Shown: positions 1 to 7,062, counted from the stretch's first letter. The stretch is 35,747 bases of DNA from Acidobacteriota bacterium (GCA_003225005.1 QIAN01000282.1:1-35747); one strand, 5' to 3'. Made by a program: numbers and translations. The notes: a model not told the origin generated them from the letters alone.

Positions 1-2
1 GC

Positions 3-233
3 GGCGGTTCACCAGTCAACGAGAACGTCCGAGCAGCAAAAATAGTGCGCTTCTGTGGCGAACACAAGGCGAACGCTGTACCATTCACCGTTATGGACGA
101 AGGCCGCAAACGTGTGATCGGATTGATGGCTGCAATTCTCGCCAGCCTGCACATGCAGACGGCTGACGATCTGTTCGGAGGGCCGCAAGGAAGTCCACAG
201 GGCAACACTGAAATCAGGTGGGCGAAAGAGTGA
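3..233 (+). CDS. Partial hypothetical protein, 3' end only
   Basis: The frame is open from the left edge of the window to a TGA at 231-233, giving at least 76 residues. The visible part reads as a plausible globular C-terminus (for example VPFTVMDEGRKRVIGLMAAI), followed by a short hydrophilic tail ending in WAKE. The true start probably lies outside the window; an internal GTG at 45 is possible but has no convincing ribosome-binding site. I do not recognise the family. An overlapping minus-strand frame of similar size exists, but its composition looks less protein-like. Confidence 0.45.
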   Translation, partial: GGSPVNENVRAAKIVRFCGEHKANAVPFTVMDEGRKRVIGLMAAILASLHMQTADDLFGGPQGSPQGNTEIRWAKE

Positions 234-699
234 CTCCACGCAAACAGAAAATCAATCTTGCCAGCGTGCCTTTCACCTGATACGGCGAGCCGCAATGCGT
301 AGCTTCCATCTGAACCGTCACGCTATATCACCCGTTAGCAAATTAGACGATATTGTCCCGCGCAACCTGCGGTCCGCTCGATGGAAATGTTTTGGCACGA
401 GTGTGGGCTCAAATAGATGGCCGGAACTCAAAAGGTCGCGCACAACATTTGCGATTCTGGCGTTTCTCGCGGTAGCGGTTTTTGCGTTTGTATCTGCCAG
501 ACTATCCGCTACGGGCGTGCTTAATTTTTTCGCGTCGTCAGCGACGACCATAGCGTTCGCATTCATCCTCGCACGGACAACACGGCCTTTGAAACGAACA
601 TTTCCTGAGACCTGTCTAACGGTGCCGTGAGGGAGCCATCGGGAGTGAAGGTCTCTGGAGCTGGTGAGGGTGGGGGAGGACGCGACGCGAGCCTTGTCG
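234..699. other. Gap of about 470 bp with two weak, mutually exclusive ORFs
   Basis: Two overlapping candidates lie here. One is on the plus strand (295-630, 111 codons) with two hydrophobic stretches near residues 50-67 and 75-92. The other is on the minus strand (318-566, 82 codons), alanine-rich and hydrophilic. Neither shows good codon bias, a clear Shine-Dalgarno site or a recognisable domain, and the hydrophobic plus-strand reading may simply be the shadow of the alanine-rich minus frame. I see no RNA gene or repeat here. Confidence 0.3.
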
Positions 700-1998
700 C
701 TAGCGATCCGAATTATTCATTTGCGAGAAATTGTCGATCATCTGCAGGAAGAACCCGAACATGTCGGGTCCAAGGTCTCCAAGTGTAGAGAAGTACCATA
801 GTACAGACTTCCATGCCTCTGAGAGCTGTGCCTTCGACACGCGCGGGAATGTTGCATCCGATGAAGAATGGACGACCAAATTCCTCATTGCGTGATACTC
901 CATTAGCTTCTGCCACATGGGTTGATCGGTCTGAATCTCAAAGTCCTGGCGATTCACTGCTCGCGACAAGATACGTGGAACCGCCAGCAGGCGTTGTTTG
1001 AAGGACTGACGATCCTCTGAAACGAACAACTCTCCGTCAGTCCCTATGCCAACTGCTTTCTCAAGCAGAAATAGGGCCTCGGCCTCTGAGAATTTCTCGC
1101 CTTTGGCCTGCAAGTACATCTGTGAAATGATCGCAAGTTGTGCGTCAATCATGGAATACAAAAGAATTAGAGCTGCACGAGTGAACATGCTCCCATTCGA
1201 ATCTCTTTCCGTGTCATGGTGCATAGCCATCTCGACCCAAAGAACCGCCTCTAGCCACTCTCGACTAATGATTTCCGACACACCAACTGTGTCCATGGCC
1301 ACAAACCTTGTCGGCCTGCCTCGCCGTCCCCATGTCCGATAGGCAACCGAAACGTCGTCTTTTTGCTCGCCCCGCATTGTGAAGAGAAGAGAGAAAAAGC
1401 CTACGAGATATGGATGAAGTGCTAACTGGACCGAATGAAGATACAGCTCAACTCCATCTATCGCTTCGGCTGCCTCGAACCACCCAAGTTGCTGTAAGTA
1501 CCTGTCCCATCGAGGGTGGATAATGGCGTCTCGCCTTTCGATCGTATTCCGCAACTTCTTGAGAGCCGCAGACTTCGATTTCGGTGGTTGATAGTCTCGG
1601 CCAAATGCCTTTCCCAGCAGCTTCGGCACTACAACCAAGCGCTTTTCCAGGGCTTGTCGCTGAGGTCTTTCCCGGAGTCCCCCCTTTTCGTCAATAAAGG
1701 CCTCTGCGCCTTTCAAATAGAAAAGTTCAGGTGGCAGGTAGAGATCGTGTTTGTACACGTTGCGAATCTCGATTGCGACTTGGCACAAATATTCCAAATT
1801 TGCTTCAAGTGCTGCGCTAGCCAGTACGATGACTCCTTTCGCAAGCACACGGTCATTTTCCTTCACTGCTTGGAGTAGATTCCGAGCATCTCTAAGATGG
1901 ATACCGACGAGATTGATGTGTTTCTTAAACTGCTCCGCAACGATGTCCACACATCGCTCATCTAAGTTCTTTAGTCGTGGGTCTGGGGTCAATTCCAT
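700..1998 (-). CDS. Tandem HEPN-like domain protein (internal duplication)
   Basis: This 432-residue soluble protein appears to be two diverged copies of one helical domain. Copy 1 (about residues 50-200) has VLASAALEANLEYL, then RLVVVPKLLGKAF, then RRDAIIH. Copy 2 (about residues 270-405) has ALILLYSMIDAQLAI, then RLLAVPRILSRAV, then MRNLVVH. Each copy ends its core with R-x4-H (R156/H161 and R372/H377), the motif that forms the RNase active site in HEPN proteins. HEPN domains are common in toxin-antitoxin, abortive-infection and CRISPR effector proteins. ATG at 1998 is preceded by AGGAGG with 9-nt spacing, and the start overlaps the end of the upstream HTH gene by 10 bp, suggesting co-translation. 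The HEPN assignment rests on motif and helical pattern; RNase activity is inference. Confidence 0.7.
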   Translation of the reverse strand: MELTPDPRLKNLDERCVDIVAEQFKKHINLVGIHLRDARNLLQAVKENDRVLAKGVIVLASAALEANLEYLCQVAIEIRNVYKHDLYLPPELFYLKGAEAFIDEKGGLRERPQRQALEKRLVVVPKLLGKAFGRDYQPPKSKSAALKKLRNTIERRDAIIHPRWDRYLQQLGWFEAAEAIDGVELYLHSVQLALHPYLVGFFSLLFTMRGEQKDDVSVAYRTWGRRGRPTRFVAMDTVGVSEIISREWLEAVLWVEMAMHHDTERDSNGSMFTRAALILLYSMIDAQLAIISQMYLQAKGEKFSEAEALFLLEKAVGIGTDGELFVSEDRQSFKQRLLAVPRILSRAVNRQDFEIQTDQPMWQKLMEYHAMRNLVVHSSSDATFPRVSKAQLSEAWKSVLWYFSTLGDLGPDMFGFFLQMIDNFSQMNNSDR

Positions 1999-2426
1999 AT
2001 AAGGGGCCCTCCTGAAGCGCCCGGCGTTTCACCCCACCCAAGAGCCATATAGCTACTTATTGTGCTATAACGTTTGAGCCAGCGCTCGAATTCATTGTAG
2101 GAATTGCGTTTCACAGGCACGCCGCGAACCAGCTTTCTTATGAAGTTCTTGCGATCTAAGCCGCTCTCGCGAGCGCATTTGTTTATTCCGATATTGCGGA
2201 TCGCCGTTTTTACGGCTTCCGTCGCGATGACTTTACCTTTTCGCCCGTATTCGGTTGCTGCAAATTCCAAAATGCTGATTTCGCCGCCTTCTTCCCATTT
2301 GCGATCCGTTTCCTTGCCCACGTAGCGAAACTTTCCGGCAACGATGTGTGCACGCTGTAGGAAAGCCCATTGGGTTGGTAAGAGTGCGGAATGTGAAACG
2401 AGTGCTAGGATAGTGCCCTGAAGCAA
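1989..2426 (-). CDS. HTH-containing hypothetical protein, possibly 5'-truncated
   Basis: The frame encodes up to 145 residues. The middle (about residues 73-105, including INKCARESGLDRKNFIRKL) reads as a helix-turn-helix: helix, CARESGLDR turn, then a basic recognition-like helix. It ends in a TGA overlapping the HEPN start by 10 bp, so the two genes are probably one transcription unit with this as regulator or partner. The only start at the 5' end is a TTG at 2426 without a Shine-Dalgarno site, and it sits just 15 nt from the divergent TTG start at 2442, leaving no room for two promoters. The protein may therefore be a truncated remnant of a longer gene, or start further in. Confidence 0.5.
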   Translation of the reverse strand: MLQGTILALVSHSALLPTQWAFLQRAHIVAGKFRYVGKETDRKWEEGGEISILEFAATEYGRKGKVIATEAVKTAIRNIGINKCARESGLDRKNFIRKLVRGVPVKRNSYNEFERWLKRYSTISSYMALGWGETPGASGGPLIWN

Positions 2427-2441
2427 AAGGAGGTTAAATCT

Positions 2442-2618
2442 TTGGCGAAACAGAACGCATTAACGTCCGAACACGCAACGACGGAACTACTTAGAAATCT
2501 TCTAATCCTTCAGCTCGGACTCATGAAGGTTCCACAAGGTAAGATTCGCAAGATTGCTGGGTGCGGAATCAGTCGGATAAACGACGTGCTGAAACATATT
2601 CCAAAGTCCGAGCGTTAG
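2442..2618 (+). CDS. Small HTH protein 1 (58 aa), first gene of the HEPN cassette
   Basis: A TTG start at 2442 follows AGGAGG at 2428-2433 with 8-nt spacing, which fixes the start. The product has 58 residues. An N-terminal leucine-rich helix (TTELLRNLLILQLGLM) leads into GKIRKIAGCGISRINDVLKH, which has the helix-turn-helix layout of small sigma-region-4-like proteins. It is followed after 37 bp by a second small HTH gene with its own strong ribosome-binding site. I infer a DNA-binding regulator or antitoxin-like partner for the downstream HEPN protein; there is no direct evidence of function. Confidence 0.65.
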   Translation: MAKQNALTSEHATTELLRNLLILQLGLMKVPQGKIRKIAGCGISRINDVLKHIPKSER

Positions 2619-2655
2619 CATCCGCGTTCTGGCCATCAACAAGGAGGTGGGGGCT

Positions 2656-2889
2656 GTGCCGAAAAAATCTACAAAAAAGAAAGAAGCCGACCAAGCGCTG
2701 CCGAGCCTCGCGCTCGTATTTGGCTACATTGCCATCAAGGAACTGCAACGGCTTGAAGACCGTGTGCGGGTTCTGGCACGCCTCGGTTATGGAAACCAAG
2801 AGATCGCAATGATTTGCGACACTACACCGATGACGGTCGCGGTCATGAAATCTGGCCTGAAGAAGAAGAAATTCAGGGGGTCAAAATGA
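2656..2889 (+). CDS. Small sigma-r4-like HTH protein 2 (77 aa)
   Basis: I chose GTG 2656 because AAGGAGG at 2641-2647 is ideally placed 8 nt upstream; an earlier GTG at 2647 lies inside the Shine-Dalgarno site. The 77-residue product has a lysine-rich N-terminus, a helical segment, then LEDRVRVLARLGYGNQEIA and a recognition-like helix ending in LKKKK, resembling sigma-70 region 4 HTH units. It shares the pattern LE-x2-V-x-(V/I)L-x-R-x6-EIA-x-(I/V)C with the next gene, so the two are probably paralogues. Its stop overlaps the next start in ATGA (2886-2889), implying translational coupling. Confidence 0.75.
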   Translation: MPKKSTKKKEADQALPSLALVFGYIAIKELQRLEDRVRVLARLGYGNQEIAMICDTTPMTVAVMKSGLKKKKFRGSK

Positions 2890-3113
2890 GTGAGAACGGT
2901 TCATTGAACGACGGGTCAATCCGTCTGATGCTGGCCTACCTGTGCATCTCAACCGAAAAGGAAGCGAGTCTAGAAAGGAAGGTTGAGATATTGGACAGGT
3001 TTGACCTAAGTACTGCTGAGATCGCGAAGGTTTGCAAGAGTCAAGTTCAATCCATCAGGAACGCGCGGCACTCCCTTACGAAACATGGCCAGAAGAGCAA
3101 AAGGACAAAGTAA
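2886..3113 (+). CDS. Small sigma-r4-like HTH protein 3 (75 aa)
   Basis: The ATG at 2886 overlaps the preceding stop by four bases (ATGA), which decides the start. The 75-residue product contains LERKVEILDRFDLSTAEIAK and a recognition-like helix (QSIRNARHSLTK), then a basic tail. It aligns over the HTH with the preceding gene. Its last 29 bp overlap the start of the HEPN gene, so all four plus-strand genes look like one tightly coupled transcript. The repeated use of tiny sigma-like HTH proteins suggests a regulator set, perhaps acting as heteromers; that is inference. Confidence 0.75.
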   Translation: MSENGSLNDGSIRLMLAYLCISTEKEASLERKVEILDRFDLSTAEIAKVCKSQVQSIRNARHSLTKHGQKSKRTK

Positions 3114-3624
3114 CCGCAGGCGCGCTGTGCGGTTAAAGAAAATTGTGAGGCTCCCCGCCGAGTACTTCGAGGGACTTCACATCGGCAACGTTCTGTTTCC
3201 GTCGCTCTACCAATTCGAGAACGGCCTGAGAATCCTGCTCAACTCATACCTGACAACCTGTTACGGCGCAAATTGGTGGGATGTATCCCTGAAACCAAGA
3301 CTGCAAGCGGTATTCGACTACGCCGACAATCAGCAGAAAAAGCTAAATGCCATGCCGTGGATTGGTGCGTCTTCCGTCGTGGCAGTCGTTCCAATCCATT
3401 TGGTAACACTAGGGCATCTCGAAGAGGTCGTCAAAGCATATAAGTCCGACTGTATCCCGCAACTGTTTCCTACGATGGAGTTTTTCCTTGGCCACATGGA
3501 AGTAATCAAACGTGTCCGCAACATGTACAGCCACATGTTCCCTTGCATCACCAAGGGTGATTGCCAAGTCGCGAAAAACGAAATTCGCGTTCTTTCATTG
3601 CACATCAACTCGAAGCTGCCGTAA
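3085..3624 (+). CDS. Swt1-like HEPN domain protein
   Basis: The 179-residue product has a very basic N-terminus (residues 1-20), then the hallmarks of the Swt1-type HEPN family: YQFENGLRILLNSYL near residue 42, YGANWW at 60-65, a central helical region with HLVTLGHLEEVV, and RVRNMYSH ending at H150. R145-x4-H150 matches the HEPN catalytic motif, and TKGD after it fits the usual position following the active helix. Such domains act as metal-independent RNases in several defence and toxin systems. ATG 3085 lies inside the preceding HTH gene; GTG 3127, six bases after AGG, is an alternative that would remove the basic leader. RNase activity and toxicity are inferred. Confidence 0.75.
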   Translation: MARRAKGQSNRRRAVRLKKIVRLPAEYFEGLHIGNVLFPSLYQFENGLRILLNSYLTTCYGANWWDVSLKPRLQAVFDYADNQQKKLNAMPWIGASSVVAVVPIHLVTLGHLEEVVKAYKSDCIPQLFPTMEFFLGHMEVIKRVRNMYSHMFPCITKGDCQVAKNEIRVLSLHINSKLP

Positions 3625-3703
3625 CGACAGCCTGATTCAGAACAGTAGTTTGTCTTGCGTTTCGGATTCCTCGTTCGGCAGGTGAAAACTTTCCGCTGGC
3701 GCG

Positions 3704-3784
3704 TCACCCATTTTCCGAGACTCCCACCAAACGCGCCAGAGCCTTCCAGTGCCTCGGATGCGGGCGGCGTCGCCCCGCGCGGAT
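3704..3784 (-). pseudogene. Remnant of an RPHPRHW-tail protein, copy 1
   Basis: Read on the minus strand, this stretch encodes IRAGRRRPHPRHWKALARLV followed by GVSENG and a stop at 3704-3706. Upstream of the isoleucine the matching sequence is lost or out of frame. The same tail occurs in the longer fragment at 4041-4373, so this is a second, more decayed copy of the same family. Confidence 0.55.
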
Positions 3785-4040
3785 CGCAATCCATTGCGCG
3801 CTGGGCGAAAACAAGGCGCGAGAAGAAGGCTGCGTAGGCCGGGGGTGTTAATGCGACAAGAGGTAGTTGAGCTTGGCCCGGCTTGGACCGCGCGGGACTT
3901 CGGAGCTTAGGCATGGGCCGCATTCGAAGTCCTGTATTCGGCCTGTATGCCCTCCACATACTCCAAGAAGTCTTGGTAGGCGCGCGTCAAACGAAAAGCG
4001 TACAGATCCGAAAAGGCCAGCGCACCAGTAAAGGTCAAGC

Positions 4041-4373
4041 TCACCCGGGCGTTGGCGGGGGCGCGTGGGGTGCAACCCCGACCAGCCCGGCCAGCGCTTG
4101 CCAGTGCCTGGGATGCGGACGGTAGCCTTGGCGGATCTTGCCAGCGTACCAACGCGAGACGCTAATTCGTGATCGAATAACAGCTGTTGAAATGTTCGCG
4201 AGAAGCGGCTGGATTTGTTGCGAGAACACTTCGCTGGTAAGCCAAGCTGGCCACCTTGATGGGTCTCCCATTTCGAGCGTGCTTATGCGTGCCGTTGACG
4301 CGAGGCGAGACGTAGCGTCGTCAATGGCGCAATTCGCACATTGGTTTCCCGTGGGGCCCAATGGCTTTTCCAC
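4041..4373 (-). pseudogene. RPHPRHW-tail protein fragment, copy 2 (C-terminal HTH)
   Basis: The 110-codon frame starts with a short segment containing a C-x2-C pair (QCANC) and then a tryptophan-containing linker (RWPAWLTSEVF). It ends with an HTH-like unit (IQPLLANISTAVIRSRISVS) followed by RWYAGKIRQGYRPHPRHWQA and LAGLVGV. From memory, a tail of this layout (Cys pair, W-PAWL/PEWL, IQP-L, GVS-YA, IR-G-RPHPRHW) is attached to longer proteins in Acidobacteria and relatives, some annotated as Cas1 homologues; I could not check this. The N-terminal portion expected of such a protein is missing, so I call it a fragment. Positions 3785-4040 between the two copies show nothing recognisable. Confidence 0.5.
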
Positions 4374-4715
4374 AACCGCTAGTCTAGAGACGTGTTCCGG
4401 TTTCGGCTACCTTAACCCAAACCGATCAATTGACCCGGGGGCCGGATTTGACGAGGGCAGCACCCGCCGGGACACAACCAACTAGCCGGCAGCCTAACCG
4501 CGCTGCCATAATCGCCGCAAAGAATGATGTGGGAGGGCATGGCCTGCCTGCATGCTGTCTTTGAGAGGCTTGTATGAGAAGGCCTTGAAGCAGACTAGCC
4601 ATCTGGATCGGCACGATGTCAGGGAAGACCGCCGCGATCGGAAGCACGGAGTGGACCCGCTCCCCTTTCGAACACGCTAAACTCCGCAGCAACCGCGCCA
4701 AAATTAAGGAGGCCA
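4374..4715. other. Gap of about 340 bp, no convincing gene
   Basis: A 96-codon minus-strand frame (4426-4716) opens at a GTG that overlaps the stop of the broken gene above, but it has no ribosome-binding site and no recognisable domain, and the translated sequence looks low in helical or strand pattern. I see no remnant of a cas1-like gene or a repeat in this stretch. Confidence 0.35.
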
Positions 4716-5085
4716 CTAAAGTAAGGAATTAATAAGTTGTTGCAGTTCATCAGGAGCCCGCTTTGCTTCTGCACGGCGGGCCCGCTCTGCCTCTGTTCTT
4801 GCCGGCCCGAAAATTCCTCTTTCCCAAGCTTCGATATTCATCCGTCGGTCAGTCTCCCGGCATCCGGGCCGAATCACCAAACAGTAGTAGCAGCCGCCTG
4901 TAGTAGCAGCCGCCTGCCCGGATGCAGTTTTTATCCTTGCGGCATGGTGTGGGATGTTCCTTTTCGTAGCACGCGTCCAGATAGGCAAACCATCTTTCCA
5001 TGTGCGCCCGTTCGGCAGCCGTCATTGGCGGTACGGCCTCCATTTCAGCGAGGCACTCGGCAATTAGTTTTGAGTAGTCTTCCAT
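4716..5085 (-). pseudogene. Small cysteine-rich protein gene, frameshifted by a 16-bp duplication
   Basis: The first frame starts at ATG 5085 (MEDYSKLIAECLAEME), runs to CRKDKNCIRAGGCYY and then enters a short out-of-frame tail. A second frame picks up at GGCYYCLVIRPGC and continues to PDELQQLINSLL at 4716. The switch falls exactly on two adjacent copies of a 16-bp unit (4885-4916). Removing one copy joins the frames into one protein of about 117 residues with five clustered cysteines (C-x5-C-x4-C-x2-C-x6-C), possibly metal-binding. The gene lies 56 bp downstream of the integrase on the same strand and may have been co-carried with it. The function is not recognised. A sequencing or assembly artefact is possible. 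Confidence 0.7.
4885..4916. repeat. Perfect 16-bp tandem duplication
   Basis: The unit TAGTAGCAGCCGCCTG occurs twice head to tail (4885-4900 and 4901-4916). Because 16 is not a multiple of three, the extra copy changes the reading frame of the surrounding minus-strand gene. Confidence 0.95.
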
Positions 5086-5141
5086 CTATCCTCCGGTCTT
5101 AGACTGACAAGGGGGACGTTGCCGAGCAATGGCACGAGAGG

Positions 5142-6275
5142 TTACCAAGTCCGCACCGGCAACTTTGCGAGCCGGTCTTCCATTCTCTTCGAGGCCAAGT
5201 TCGCGTAGTGCCGTTCGACGACCGTAACGGTGTCTCCCAGCGCCGCGGCGATTTCATCCATTGACCAGCCTGAGCCCAGACTGAAATCGACGAAGGTATC
5301 TCTGAACCTATGGCTCACGTTGCCTTTGATCCAAAGCCCTGCGTCTTTCATGAGCTTCCGCAGTCCATCTACCATGGCCCCGGTTGCGCTCTGGGGTAAG
5401 CTTCGGCCATTCCAGAACACATACTTGGGATTGCTATTCGTGACGGTCATTAACTCTCGGTGAAGATCTGGATCTAGCCGTTGTGTGACTCCCTTGTCGG
5501 TCTTTTGTCGTCGGATGGAGAGCCGGCCGTCCTTAATGTCCGTAATCTCTAGCTGGACGGCATCGCGAATGGCTAAGCCAGTGCTTACCTGCAGATGGAT
5601 TAGGGCCGTCAGGCGAGCAGCCTTGATCGGATCTGGGAACGTAATCGGCACTTGGGCCAGTAGTTTTTTCAATTCCTCTTCTGTGAAGGGCTTAGGTTCT
5701 AGCCGCTCCGTATCCGCGCGTGTCTCCTTGACCTTGCCGAAGGCTTCTAGTAGCTCGTCTCTGCGATCGCCTCGGCTAACGAATCGGATGAAGCCTCGGA
5801 TATTGATCTGTGCCTTCTGTTTCGTGACTGAGCGTTTCCATGTACCCCACCCGGCCTTGAAGGCAACGATATCTGTGGGCGTTATGTCCGTCGGATAGAC
5901 TTTGCCCCGGGAGGTCAGGAACTGCTCGAACAGATTGACTTGGTAGCGGACCTTCCTCTCGGTGCTCGGAACTATCCCTTCTGATAGTTTGCGTTGTAGG
6001 AAGGTCTCAGCCAGCGCGGCGATGGTCGGCTGGGCTACGGCTGCTGATGTTGCTGGCGACTCTCCGGCATTGAGTCGCTCTTGCAACTGCGCGGCTGCCT
6101 TCTCGGCGGCGCCCCAGGTGCGAGTATTGGCCGCTTGGCGATGTTGCTTACCAGCCCGTGACCAGCGCAACCACTTGGAACAGTCGCAGCGCGGATAGCT
6201 TTCATCCTCGAAATGCGGGCAAGTGGCGGCGTGGCGGACGAAGGTGACGACCTTGGATCTGCGTAAGAGCCTCAT
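5142..6275 (-). CDS. Tyrosine-type site-specific recombinase (integrase)
   Basis: The 377-residue protein has a cysteine/histidine-rich N-terminus (CPHF and CDC around residues 19-32, possibly metal-binding), a core-binding domain (about residues 85-175) and a C-terminal catalytic domain. Visible active-site residues are R237 (STGLAIRDAVQL), K258 or K261 (RRQKTDKG), H322 and R325 (SHRFRDTF) and the nucleophile Y357 (ERHYANL). The usual histidine of the LGH box is an aspartate here (ALGDTV, D348). The length is normal for phage or genomic-island integrases. ATG 6275 is six bases after a strong -10 box, so the mRNA is probably leaderless. No tRNA gene or obvious attachment site is adjacent. Confidence 0.9.
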   Translation of the reverse strand: MRLLRRSKVVTFVRHAATCPHFEDESYPRCDCSKWLRWSRAGKQHRQAANTRTWGAAEKAAAQLQERLNAGESPATSAAVAQPTIAALAETFLQRKLSEGIVPSTERKVRYQVNLFEQFLTSRGKVYPTDITPTDIVAFKAGWGTWKRSVTKQKAQINIRGFIRFVSRGDRRDELLEAFGKVKETRADTERLEPKPFTEEELKKLLAQVPITFPDPIKAARLTALIHLQVSTGLAIRDAVQLEITDIKDGRLSIRRQKTDKGVTQRLDPDLHRELMTVTNSNPKYVFWNGRSLPQSATGAMVDGLRKLMKDAGLWIKGNVSHRFRDTFVDFSLGSGWSMDEIAAALGDTVTVVERHYANLASKRMEDRLAKLPVRTW

Positions 6276-6281
6276 GGACCG

Positions 6282-6309
6282 ACTATACCATAAGTTAGCA
6301 CAGAGTCAA
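6282..6309 (-). promoter_or_regulatory. Sigma-70 promoter of the integrase, leaderless arrangement
   Basis: On the minus strand TTGACT (6304-6309) and TATAGT (6282-6287) are separated by 16 bp, close to the -35/-10 consensus. The integrase ATG begins six bases after the -10 box, so transcription would start at or next to the A of the start codon, and there is no room for a Shine-Dalgarno site. Confidence 0.7.
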
Positions 6310-6333
6310 GGTTAAAGGCATGTTTGCTGGGGT

Positions 6334-6921
6334 TTATCCCCCCGCTTTGAGTTCCGTAAGAACCTGCTTGGCAATTTCTTTCAAAGTTTCGAACACGCCA
6401 ACGCCCTGAAACGCCACCGCTTCGACGACAGCTTCGTTCTTTTTGCGCAATTCCTTATTCAGCGTTTCCGCGGGTAGAACATTCGGCAGGTCCCGCTTGT
6501 TGAGCTGAAGTACGTAGGGAATCTTGTTGAAGTCGTAGCCGTGCTCTTTCAGATTCGACATCAGGTTTTCCAGCGCCTCGACGTTTGCATCCATCCGCTG
6601 TTCTTGCGAGTCCGCCACAAACACGATACCGTCCACACCGCGCAGGATCAATTTTCGGCTGGCGTCGTAGAAGACCTGTCCTGGTACGGTGTAGAGATGG
6701 ATTCGAGTTTTGAACCCGCGCACCGACCCCAGATCAAGCGGCAGAAAATCAAAAAACAGCGTGCGCTCGGTCTCGGTGGCGAGGGAGATCATCTTGCCCT
6801 TCTGCTGCTCCGCGGTCTTCTGATAGATGAGTTGCAGGTTCGTGGTCTTGCCGCCTAGTCCGGCACCGTAGTACACGATCTTGCAATTGATCTCGCGGGC
6901 TGCGAAGTTGATGAAACTCAA
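6334..6921 (-). CDS. mglA: MglA-like small Ras-family GTPase
   Basis: The 195-residue product is a full-length MglA-type GTPase. It has the P-loop GAGLGGKTT near residue 19, the MglA-typical opening [18 protein letters not shown], a switch region with [15 protein letters not shown] and the guanine-specificity motif NKRD near residue 140. I chose TTG 6921 because GAGG lies six bases upstream and the family starts at exactly this residue; a longer reading from 6969 adds a basic leader unlike MglA. MglA proteins control cell polarity and gliding in Myxococcus with the activating protein MglB. No mglB or roadblock gene is next to it here, so its partner must lie elsewhere. Confidence 0.9.
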   Translation of the reverse strand: MSFINFAAREINCKIVYYGAGLGGKTTNLQLIYQKTAEQQKGKMISLATETERTLFFDFLPLDLGSVRGFKTRIHLYTVPGQVFYDASRKLILRGVDGIVFVADSQEQRMDANVEALENLMSNLKEHGYDFNKIPYVLQLNKRDLPNVLPAETLNKELRKKNEAVVEAVAFQGVGVFETLKEIAKQVLTELKAGG

Positions 6922-7062
6922 GACTTTCCTCAGAATACGCCGAACACGCCGTTGCCCTGGCGTTCGCACGCAAAGTTATCCCTTAAGGGCTGCTCGACTT
7001 TATATCATACCGACCGAGCCGGTGCAGGTTACTGAGGTGACCCCTGGGGGTGAGGCATGGCT

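Noticed and set aside
3330-3959. Minus-strand frame of 209 codons
   Set aside because: It overlaps the HEPN gene antisense and is a mixture of shadow sequence and the out-of-frame first RPHPRHW remnant.
3785-5141. Possible CRISPR array, considered because of the Cas1-like tail pieces
   Set aside because: No regularly spaced repeats are present; the only repeat is the single 16-bp duplication.
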